Below are positions 1 through 5,960 of a stretch of 8,116 bases of DNA, piece after piece (positions within the stretch are counted from its first letter, which is position 1; every line of letters starts with the position of its first letter). The position numbers were made by a program, and so were the translations under genes. This DNA is from Thermoflexales bacterium (GTDB lineage: Bacteria; Chloroflexota; Anaerolineae; Fen-1058). The notes under the pieces were generated by a model, which was not told the origin of the DNA, searched no databases, and was given only the letters and a program-made list of their open reading frames with translations. Location of the stretch: NCBI GenBank assembly GCA_030834835.1, contig JAUQXD010001276.1, positions 1-8,116 on the forward strand, written 5' to 3'.

Positions 1-34
1 TTGACGGTTAAGCCATAGATTCAGTATTTCCTCA

Positions 35-70
35 TAGGGCCGCATGTCTTCCAGGGGACATGCGGCCCTA
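35..70. repeat. Perfect 14-bp inverted repeat (hairpin)
   Basis: The left arm TAGGGCCGCATGTC (35-48) is exactly complementary to the right arm GACATGCGGCCCTA (57-70), with the 8-nt loop TTCCAGGG between them. It is GC-rich and perfect, so it would form a stable stem in either transcript. Neither strand has a T-run after the stem, so it is not a canonical Rho-independent terminator. It could be a remnant of a mobile element, a short palindromic repeat, or a terminator or processing hairpin for a gene to the left of the window. The structure is certain; its role is unknown. Confidence 0.85.
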
Positions 71-88
71 CTCGTATAAGGGTTGTGA

Positions 89-415
89 TTTGCCGGCCTG
101 GGTGGTCATGGTTATACTCACGCTTGCTGCGGCCCACGGCACTCGTCCGGTGGATGCAGCCGCAGCAGCCTGCCTATGCCCGACCCAATCCGCACCACCT
201 TGCGCCGCTGGCTTCAAGTTGTCGGTCAGCCGTGCTTGTTCACCATCATCTCGGAAACGGCAGGAACGCTCTATGTCGAGTCTCTACGAGCGCTTCGGGC
301 TGAACTACATTTCGAGGTTTTCGACTTAGCCTGGTGAGGCCTCAAGCGCGTGGATTTGGGTGGTTCAGCCGCTGGCAAGTTCTCAGAAGAAGGGTATCGG
401 GTGAAACTGATCTGA
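89..415 (+). pseudogene. Possible decayed ORF remnant, unidentified
   Basis: This is the only coding-like signal in the first 537 bases and it is weak. From the ATG at 176 one frame reads a plausible amphipathic sequence (RTTLRRWLQVVGQP, then SLRALRAELHFEVFDLAW) to a TGA at 335. The same frame then resumes (GLKRVDLGGSAAGKFSEEG) to a second TGA at 413. Upstream of 176 the frame is open back to 89 but is Cys/Ser-rich and unconvincing. A different frame from 60 reads LPAWVVMVILTLAAA. This could be the tail of a small transposon-associated helix-turn-helix protein broken by a frameshift and an in-frame stop, but I do not recognise the family with confidence. Positions 416-537 hold nothing I can support. 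Confidence 0.22.
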
Positions 416-537
416 TGGTCATTACTCAAGCCCTGCGTGATCATTTCAGTTACGATCTGAAACTCGCTTGCCTCAACCCGTCGCGAACCTCACGACTTTT
501 GGAGCTAACCGCTGTCTGCGAAGAGTTGATCAGGCGC

Positions 538-1290
538 TTAGTCCACCAGCAATCCGCGCAGCGTTTCAATTTCACACACGGTGACGCCGCACTTGGCTAG
601 ATAGGCCGTCAGCCCGCCGTGGCCTTGCTCGATCTGCTCAAAGGCGGCCTGAAGATATTCCTCGCGAGCGCTGAGCGAAGCGCGGACATTCTCGATCTGC
701 AAGCGACCGAACGAGAAGATTTTCAGCAGGCCCACCATGCGCGGGGTCAATAATCCGAAGTGGTGGTTGGTTTCCAGATAATCTTGAACGATCGCCACTG
801 GCTCTACGCCCACGGCCTGTTCCACCAGCGCACACATGAAGCCGGTGCGATCTTTACCGGCGCGGCAATGAATCAGTACGGGATACGCCTCGGCGTTGAG
901 GAGAACCTGGAAGAGGTGACGGGCTTGCGGCCACACTTCATCAGCCAGGTCGCGATACATCTGTTTGAGGATGTCCACCACTTCCTGCTCAGCGCCGCGC
1001 TTTGTCATCAACGGCTGGATCTTCTCACGCGTGCGCGTTTCCAACTCGATCGGTATATCAACGCGCCGCGTTCCGTCAACCTGCGCCGGGACCTTCCTCT
1101 TCTCTCTGGGGGCGCGCAGATCGATGATGGTCTTCAGGCCGAGGGTGTGCAGCGTGCGCAGATCGGCCGCCTGCGCGTCGTCCAACGTGCCGGATCGATA
1201 CAGGCAGCCCTGGCGCAGGTGCCGGCCATCGACGGTGGCACCGCCGCCGCAGTCCCGAAAGTTGTGGATGGTTTTCAGCGTCGGCGTCAT
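538..1290 (-). CDS. Tyrosine-protein phosphatase, NFRDxGG type
   Basis: This 250-residue protein is a cysteine-dependent phosphatase of the PTP superfamily, close to the Y_phosphatase3/PtpB-like group. The P-loop HCRAGKDRTG spans residues 141-150 and fits the CX5R signature, with nucleophile Cys142, phosphate-binding Arg148 and the Lys-Asp pair typical of this group. The N-terminal family motif NFRDCGG is at 10-16, followed by a GCLYRSG strand (28-34) and IIDLRAPREKR (55-65). The length is normal for the family, and there is no signal peptide or membrane segment, so it is probably cytoplasmic. Members act on phosphotyrosine, phosphoserine/threonine or phosphoinositides; the substrate here cannot be read. 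The ATG shares an ATGA overlap with the stop of the upstream methyltransferase and has no clear Shine-Dalgarno site of its own, which indicates translational coupling. The stop is TAA at 538-540. No clear terminator follows. Confidence 0.93.
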   Translation of the reverse strand: MTPTLKTIHNFRDCGGGATVDGRHLRQGCLYRSGTLDDAQAADLRTLHTLGLKTIIDLRAPREKRKVPAQVDGTRRVDIPIELETRTREKIQPLMTKRGAEQEVVDILKQMYRDLADEVWPQARHLFQVLLNAEAYPVLIHCRAGKDRTGFMCALVEQAVGVEPVAIVQDYLETNHHFGLLTPRMVGLLKIFSFGRLQIENVRASLSAREEYLQAAFEQIEQGHGGLTAYLAKCGVTVCEIETLRGLLVD

Positions 1291-1901
1291 GTCTTGTGGG
1301 CGATCATCAGAAACAGCGGATAGTCCTTCGGCACACCGGCGACTTCCTTGCGCTGGTGAAACACCGTCGAGAACTCGATCGACTGAAAGCCGACCTGCCG
1401 GGCCTGCGCGCTCAACGCCGCCCGATCGAATCCCAAATGCCCATGGAATTCATCTTCATGAAACGTGCCGTCTTCGGTGTCCAGATCGGCGACGCACAGG
1501 TAGCCCGGCGCGTCCAGTAATGCATAAAAGGCACGCAGCATCCGATCAGTATCCGGGATATGATGCAAGGTCATCAGCGTGTAGATCACCTGATAGCGCT
1601 CGGCGGGCAGCGGATCGATCAGCAGGTCCAACGGCCGCAGCGTCATGTTCTGGACGTGATTCGCCGCAATCTTCTCACGCAGCACGGCCAGCATGCCGCT
1701 CGAACTATCCGCCAGGGTGATGTGGCCCAGATACGGCTGCAAGGCAAAACTCACTAACCCGGTGCCGCAGCCATATTCCAGCGCCGTCATGCCCGAGGCT
1801 AAAGGCAGCGCGGCCCGGATGCCATCGGCCATTGCCTGGGCGCGCTCGACGCGCACCGGTTTGGCATCCCATTGCGACGCCTTTTGATCGAATTCATTCA
1901 T
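1287..1901 (-). CDS. Class I SAM-dependent methyltransferase
   Basis: This 204-residue protein has the Rossmann-type methyltransferase core. Motif I, LEYGCGTGLVSF (residues 41-52), contains the glycine-rich SAM loop. The acidic strand LADSSSGML (63-71) follows, with Asp65 in the position that usually contacts the SAM ribose. Motif II/IV is YQVIYTLMTLHHIPD (103-117), and YLCVADLDTEDGTFHED (134-150) is typical of ubiE/type-11-like small-molecule methyltransferases. The acceptor substrate is not evident. The ATG at 1901 is well supported: GAGGAGGG (plus-strand 1907-1914) lies 5 nt upstream, and a near-consensus promoter lies just beyond. It is the first gene of a two-gene operon with the phosphatase, overlapping it by 4 nt (ATGA). 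There is no signal peptide, so it should be cytosolic. Confidence 0.92.
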   Translation of the reverse strand: MNEFDQKASQWDAKPVRVERAQAMADGIRAALPLASGMTALEYGCGTGLVSFALQPYLGHITLADSSSGMLAVLREKIAANHVQNMTLRPLDLLIDPLPAERYQVIYTLMTLHHIPDTDRMLRAFYALLDAPGYLCVADLDTEDGTFHEDEFHGHLGFDRAALSAQARQVGFQSIEFSTVFHQRKEVAGVPKDYPLFLMIAHKT

Positions 1902-1906
1902 GGAGA

Positions 1907-1914
1907 CCCTCCTC
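1907..1914 (-). promoter_or_regulatory. Strong Shine-Dalgarno of the methyltransferase gene
   Basis: The minus strand reads GAGGAGGG, 5 nt before the ATG at 1901. This near-perfect anti-SD match fixes the start codon of the methyltransferase and indicates efficient initiation for the operon. Confidence 0.85.
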
Positions 1915-1922
1915 GCGGCGAG

Positions 1923-1950
1923 AGTATAAACGCCAGCCGAAGCCTGTCAA
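1923..1950 (-). promoter_or_regulatory. Sigma70-type promoter of methyltransferase-phosphatase operon
   Basis: On the minus strand a consensus -35 TTGACA (plus-strand 1945-1950) is separated by 16 nt from a -10 TATACT (1923-1928), one mismatch from TATAAT. Transcription would start near 1915-1917, giving a very short leader that begins at or just upstream of the GAGGAGGG site (1907-1914). The placement directly upstream of the methyltransferase, in an otherwise non-coding gap, makes it credible. It also implies that the operon is transcribed independently of the oxidoreductase upstream. Confidence 0.8.
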
Positions 1951-1968
1951 GTGGCTGGCCGCGTCAGC

Positions 1969-1986
1969 CACGCGATCCATCGCGTG
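1969..1986. repeat. 8-bp inverted repeat downstream of oxidoreductase
   Basis: CACGCGAT (1969-1976) and ATCGCGTG (1979-1986) are perfect complements around a 2-nt centre; a real hairpin would open to a 4-nt loop. It lies between the last stop of the oxidoreductase frame (1993) and the operon promoter (1923-1950). That position suits a terminator or an operator, but no T-run follows on the minus strand, so intrinsic termination is doubtful. The symmetry is certain; the function is a guess. Confidence 0.45.
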
Positions 1987-1992
1987 CGACGA

Positions 1993-3649
1993 TCACATCT
2001 CCTGCTCCTCTGCCTCCCTCGCGATCTCCCCTCTCTCCATCTTCTTCCTCAAATTCTCCGGCCACACACTGACACGGCTTTGCCGTCCGACGGCAGAAAC
2101 GTCAGGCTCGGGCCGTGCTGCGTGAGCAGATCGCGAGTCCGACAGTGGAGCACCGCTTTGGCCGCATCGAGACCGGATTGCGTCACGCCCGCCACGCCGT
2201 GACTGACCGTGCTCGCGCCGCATAAAAACAAGCCCTCGAACTCCGTGCGCGCTGAGAACGCCCACGGCCCCACTTGCGTCGGGCTTTTCTCGATGCCATA
2301 TAGGTTGCCGCGCGTCGTGTTGAGGTAATGTTCGTTTGTCAGCAGCGTGCCCAGACTGTAAAGCGTAATATGCTGGCTCAAGCCAGGACGTGCTTCTCCA
2401 GCCCGCGCACCATGCGCCACGCCAGGTCTTCCTTCATTGCAGCGTAGTCCGTCGGGCGCGCACCGTATTTCGACTGCGCCCACTTCGCGAACGCCTCGTA
2501 GCCCACGAACGCGAACGACTCGCACGTGTGCCAGCCGCTGTGCAGTTTCGACGGGTCTTTCAACGTCGTCGCGGTCAGAAACATCCCCGGCGGTGTGTCT
2601 TCGCGCAGCAAAGCGTCGGTCAGTCCAGCGGCATAAATCTGATCCACATCCGCGTGATCGTAAAACCAGAAATTGCCGGAGTCGAGGCCCGCGTCGCGCC
2701 GCAGATCCATGTCGGTCGCGAAGAACAGACTGATGCACGAGGTCGAATAGGTGACCGATTCGATTTTGCGCCGCAGTTTGGACGAGAGTAGTTCTCGATC
2801 GAGCAACTGGCCGAACGTGATTTCAGGATCGGCGTTGGAGATCACTACGTCCGATCGGATTTCTTCGCCCGACGTGAGTTCAACCCCGATCACCTTCTTG
2901 CCTTCGACGAGCAGCCGTTTCACACGCGACTGAAGTCTGATCGCGCCGCCCGATCGTTTGAGCGCGCGCACAAAAGCACGCGGCAGTGTAAACGCGCCGC
3001 CGAGCGGATAGTAGCCGCCGTCGAGATAGTGATACGTGATGCCCGCGTGCATGAAGGCCGAGACTTGCGACGGCGGCAGGCCGTGATCGCCCGACTGGCC
3101 CGCCAGCACGCCGCGTAGCACCGGATCGCTGATGTGTGCGTTGATGAGGTCCGCGCCAGTGGCACGCAGCCACTTGAGAATCGTCGGCGCGCGCCGCGCC
3201 GCGTGCAGCGGATGACTCAGGTCGCTGATGCGTGACAGCGATTCGATCAGGTTCGTCAGCGTGGCGAAATAGGCCTCGATACCGGCCGTTTCCTGCGGAA
3301 AGTGGCCTTTCAGTCGCTCGATTAAATTCGCTTTGCCTTTCGGAAAATCCACGCGCTGATCGCCGACGATGATGTGATCGTACCCATCCGGATTGAGTTC
3401 GCAGAACGTCAAACCCTGCGACACGCCGAGTCCTTCATAAATGTTCCGCAAGTGCCCGCCCGCATGCAGATCGCCGATGTAGTGCACGCCGGGGCTGAAG
3501 CGATAGCTATTGAGCGTGAACGAATGCGTCCAGCCGCCCGGCCGATCGTGCTGCTCCAGCACCAACACTTTTTTACCCGCTTGCGCCAACGCCACCGCCG
3601 CCGTCAAGCCGCCTGCGCCGGAACCAATCACAATCGCGTCGTAGTCCAT
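1993..3649 (-). pseudogene. RetSat/CrtISO-like FAD oxidoreductase, frameshifted
   Basis: This is a flavin-dependent oxidoreductase of the phytoene desaturase / carotenoid isomerase / retinol saturase superfamily, acting on polyene or other hydrophobic substrates. The ATG at 3649 has GGGAGA (plus-strand 3654-3659) upstream. The N-terminal dinucleotide fold is intact: GSGAGGL at residues 9-15 (Gly9, Gly11, Gly14), then Glu32 and RPGG (36-39) and a GVHYIGDL motif. The first frame runs 423 residues and stops at 2378 just after GLEKHVLA. The homologous continuation, PGLSQHITLYSLGT through the C-terminal FAD motif LFLCGAST and SGLDAAKAVL, is in another frame. One missing base in a CC/GG run (2386-2387) explains this. 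That frame then stops at 2049 (VCGRRI). A second shift at a CA/TG repeat (2063-2069) would give VWPENLRKKMERG and a stop at 1993. With +1 and -2 corrections the gene is 551 codons plus stop, a normal length. Sequencing error and genuine decay both remain possible. Confidence 0.85.
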
Positions 3650-3716
3650 CGTCTCTCCCGATTAAGTTTCTGCACAGAGTTTAGGCTTCCAGCATGAGCA
3701 GATATTTGTAGTTCAA

Positions 3717-4727
3717 TCAACCCGCCAGCCTCTTTTCATAGATCATAAACTCCTTCCAGACTTCGGGCAGGATCCATTCATAGTCTACGCGGAAGTCAGG
3801 TGGCAGGTGCATGATCGTTTGATGCCATGAAAACGCTTTGACGATCGCCGCCACCGGCTTTGAATAGCGATAGGCGCTCAACAGTTTTTCCTTCGACGCA
3901 AAGACCTGCCACGGCACCAGATACCGATCGAGCAAGGCCGCCATCTCCGGCGTAAACGAATAATCGTCTAACTCAAGCGCGATCTCGATGCTCACAAAAC
4001 ACGTGCGCAGCGAGACGAAGGGGTGCGTGACACTGGCATCGCCCCAATCAAAGAAGGTGATGCGTCCGTCGCGGAGCAACGTGTTCCCGTCATGAAAGTC
4101 CCCCTGATTGAGTGAGGCGGGGATGCCACAGGCGGCGAGTTCTTCACAGATTTGCTTGAAGCGTGGCGTTAAAGCCTGGAGTGCAGTCACTTCGGCGGAG
4201 GTCAGGCCTTTTGGTTGATCGATCAGCAGGCTGGCTTCATCGGCCAGCAAACTGGCATAGATGGCCGGCAGCGCCGCGAGGCGGCAGTCTGGAACGCCCA
4301 GCGCGATGAACTCCTCGACATGGTGGGCCAGCTCCACCTGTAATTCGGCATACAATGAAATAACGGGATTCCACGGCGTCAGATCACGGGTGGGACGAAT
4401 CGCCGCGCGCAAGGGCTCGCCGCCATCGCGCATGAGCAGCCAGCCGCGCGCCGTATCCACCGCGATCAGTTCAGGCAGACAGTCGGGCCGCAAGCCAGCC
4501 AATTTGTGCGTCAAAGCTGCTTCAAAAATCGTCTCGGGCGCGGTCGCCTTAAACAAGAGCGTACCGTCCGTGGTGGGCATCCGCAGCACCGTTGACCAGG
4601 GATATACATGCGGTTGCTCGATGGGGCCTAGCAGCCGCAGACCCTGCCGATCGGTTTCAACGTGAATCCACTCGCTGGCCTGCTTTAACCAATCCGGGTC
4701 TTCCCACTGGAGTTTCTGTTTAGTCAT
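3717..4727 (-). CDS. APH-fold phosphotransferase family protein
   Basis: This 336-residue protein has the aminoglycoside phosphotransferase / choline kinase fold (PF01636-like). The catalytic loop reads NQGDFHDGN (207-215): Asp210 would be the catalytic base and Asn215 a metal ligand. The second metal motif is FFDWGDA (225-231) with Asp227. LLFKAT places the ATP-binding Lys at 60. The usual His before Gly-Asp is Gln208 here, an uncommon substitution that leaves the essential residues in place. Such enzymes phosphorylate a hydroxyl on an antibiotic, amino alcohol or sugar; the substrate cannot be inferred, and no resistance role should be assumed. I chose the ATG at 4727 because AAAGGA (plus-strand 4735-4740) lies 7 nt upstream. 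An in-frame GTG at 4754 would add 9 residues that overlap this RBS. It lies 67 bp upstream of the oxidoreductase on the same strand, so co-transcription is plausible. I saw no convincing promoter of its own. Confidence 0.85.
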   Translation of the reverse strand: MTKQKLQWEDPDWLKQASEWIHVETDRQGLRLLGPIEQPHVYPWSTVLRMPTTDGTLLFKATAPETIFEAALTHKLAGLRPDCLPELIAVDTARGWLLMRDGGEPLRAAIRPTRDLTPWNPVISLYAELQVELAHHVEEFIALGVPDCRLAALPAIYASLLADEASLLIDQPKGLTSAEVTALQALTPRFKQICEELAACGIPASLNQGDFHDGNTLLRDGRITFFDWGDASVTHPFVSLRTCFVSIEIALELDDYSFTPEMAALLDRYLVPWQVFASKEKLLSAYRYSKPVAAIVKAFSWHQTIMHLPPDFRVDYEWILPEVWKEFMIYEKRLAG

Positions 4728-4734
4728 GTTTATT

Positions 4735-4740
4735 TCCTTT
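4735..4740 (-). promoter_or_regulatory. Shine-Dalgarno deciding the kinase start
   Basis: AAAGGA on the minus strand ends 7 nt before the ATG at 4727. The alternative upstream GTG at 4754 has no comparable site, and its reading frame would run through this one, so the ATG start is preferred. Confidence 0.7.
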
Positions 4741-4764
4741 ATACCCTTCGTCACGTTCGCCTTC

Positions 4765-4803
4765 TGTCGCGACGATCTGGGCTACGCCTCATCCATCGCG
4801 ACA
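4765..4803. repeat. Interrupted inverted repeat in divergent intergenic region
   Basis: TGTCGCGA (4765-4772) and TCGCGACA (4796-4803) are perfect 8-bp complements separated by 23 nt. Each arm contains the palindrome TCGCGA. The repeat lies between the start of the minus-strand kinase and the promoter of the plus-strand DUF2804 gene, a usual place for a dimeric repressor operator. The rest of the 195-bp gap (4728-4922) holds the DUF2804 promoter and nothing else I can support. Confidence 0.4.
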
Positions 4804-4864
4804 CGCACGGTGCCTGATCTGCTCCGCCGCCGGATTTGCAGCCTCAAAACCCATCGACACGAAA

Positions 4865-4893
4865 TTGACCAACGCCGCGCTCGATCATACAAT
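4865..4893 (+). promoter_or_regulatory. Sigma70-type promoter of the DUF2804 gene
   Basis: TTGACC (4865-4870, one mismatch from consensus) and TACAAT (4888-4893, one mismatch) are spaced by the ideal 17 nt. Transcription would start near 4900, leaving a leader of about 23 nt that contains GAGG (4914-4917) 5 nt before the ATG at 4923. Position and spacing together make this a strong prediction. Confidence 0.8.
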
Positions 4894-4922
4894 GACTTCG
4901 ATCCTTCCGCGTCGAGGTCCAC

Positions 4923-5960
4923 ATGGCTCAGATCGAACTCACCCACCCCACGCTTCTCTTAAAGTCCGACGGCACGCTCACAGACGTCGGTTGGTCGCGC
5001 CAGCCGATACTGGACTGCAATCTTGAAGCCGCGCACTTCTATTCACTGCGTTTCTTGCAACGCCCGCGCATTAAGCGCTGGGGCTACTACGCCGTCACCT
5101 CGCCGACGTATTTCTTCTCGGTCACGCTGGCTGATCTGGGTTATGCCGGACAGGCCTTCATCTACTTGATCGACTTCACCACCGGGAAATATCACGAGGC
5201 TACTTTGACGTTGCCGTTCTCACGCGGCATCACCCTGCCGCGCAATAGTACAACGGGTGACAGCGCCTTCGATAATGGCAAAGTGCGACTGGCGTTTCAC
5301 CTCACGCCCGACGGTCGTCATCTTTCAGTCGTATGGCCGAACTTCGCCGGCAAAGATCTGACTGCTGATCTGACGCTGCGGCTCGCACCCGATCACGAAT
5401 CGATGACGATCGTGATCCCGATCAATAATGTGCGCCGTTTCTACTACAACCGCAAGATCAACTGTCTGCTGGCTGAAGGCCGCGTCACATGGGGCGCTGA
5501 CCGCTTCGACTTCAAGCCGGCCGACACGCTGGGCAATCTCGACTGGGGGCGCGGCATCTGGGATTACCGGTCGTTTTGGGTATGGGCCAGCGCGTCGGGC
5601 TTTCAGCCCGATGGCCGCACCGTCGGGCTGAATCTGGGCTTTGGTTTCGGCGATACATCACAGGCCACTGAAAACGCGCTAATTCTCAATGGCCGCCTGC
5701 ATAAATTTGCGCAGGTCGATTTCCAATACAGTTCGCAGGACTTCAAGCGGCCGTGGAAGATGTCCTCGCCCGATGGCCGCCTTGATCTAGAATTCACGCC
5801 CTTCATCGAGCGCGTGGCGAAGACGAATCTGCTGCTCATCACCAGCGAAGTGCATCAGATGTTTGGCCGCTACCGGGGCACAGTCATCGCCGACGATGGC
5901 AAAGTGCTCCACATCGATGGTCTCATCGGTTGGGCAGAGGAACATCGCGCCCAGTGGTAG
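4923..5960 (+). CDS. DUF2804 family protein
   Basis: This 345-residue protein matches the conserved pattern of DUF2804 (PF10974) along its whole length. It has GW near the N-terminus (23-24), the RIKRWGYYAVTSPTYFF segment (49-63) and PRNSTTGD (106-113). FYYNRKINCL (173-182), LDWGRGIWDY (206-215), GFGDTSQATEN (241-251), HQMFGRYRG (311-319) and a C-terminal GWAEEH complete the pattern. The family has no established biochemical role that I know of. The sequence is beta-rich and aromatic with no signal peptide or transmembrane helix, which suggests a soluble cytoplasmic protein that may bind a ligand. The ATG follows GAGG at 4914-4917. The gene is divergent from the kinase and has its own promoter. 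Its TAG stop (5958-5960) directly abuts the stop codon of the opposite-strand gene. Confidence 0.93.
   Translation: MAQIELTHPTLLLKSDGTLTDVGWSRQPILDCNLEAAHFYSLRFLQRPRIKRWGYYAVTSPTYFFSVTLADLGYAGQAFIYLIDFTTGKYHEATLTLPFSRGITLPRNSTTGDSAFDNGKVRLAFHLTPDGRHLSVVWPNFAGKDLTADLTLRLAPDHESMTIVIPINNVRRFYYNRKINCLLAEGRVTWGADRFDFKPADTLGNLDWGRGIWDYRSFWVWASASGFQPDGRTVGLNLGFGFGDTSQATENALILNGRLHKFAQVDFQYSSQDFKRPWKMSSPDGRLDLEFTPFIERVAKTNLLLITSEVHQMFGRYRGTVIADDGKVLHIDGLIGWAEEHRAQW

Noticed and set aside
444..462. TTTCAG / CTGAAA 6-bp hairpin downstream of the phosphatase, considered as its terminator
   Set aside because: The stem is short and AT-rich with a 7-nt loop, and no T-run follows on the minus strand.
334..600. 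Plus-strand 88-codon frame as a small gene
   Set aside because: Its last third overlaps the well-supported phosphatase C-terminus, it has no RBS, and the sequence resembles no family I know.
760..1720. Long plus-strand frames opposite the phosphatase and methyltransferase
   Set aside because: They are antisense shadows with Arg/Ser-rich composition, no RBS and no recognisable motifs, opposite genes with clear catalytic motifs.
4728..4754. GTG at 4754 as the kinase start
   Set aside because: It would place the good AAAGGA site inside the gene and has no SD of its own; the ATG at 4727 fits better.
4741..4760. TATAAA on the minus strand as a -10 box for the kinase
   Set aside because: Transcription would begin at or inside the RBS, and no -35 lies at a usable distance.
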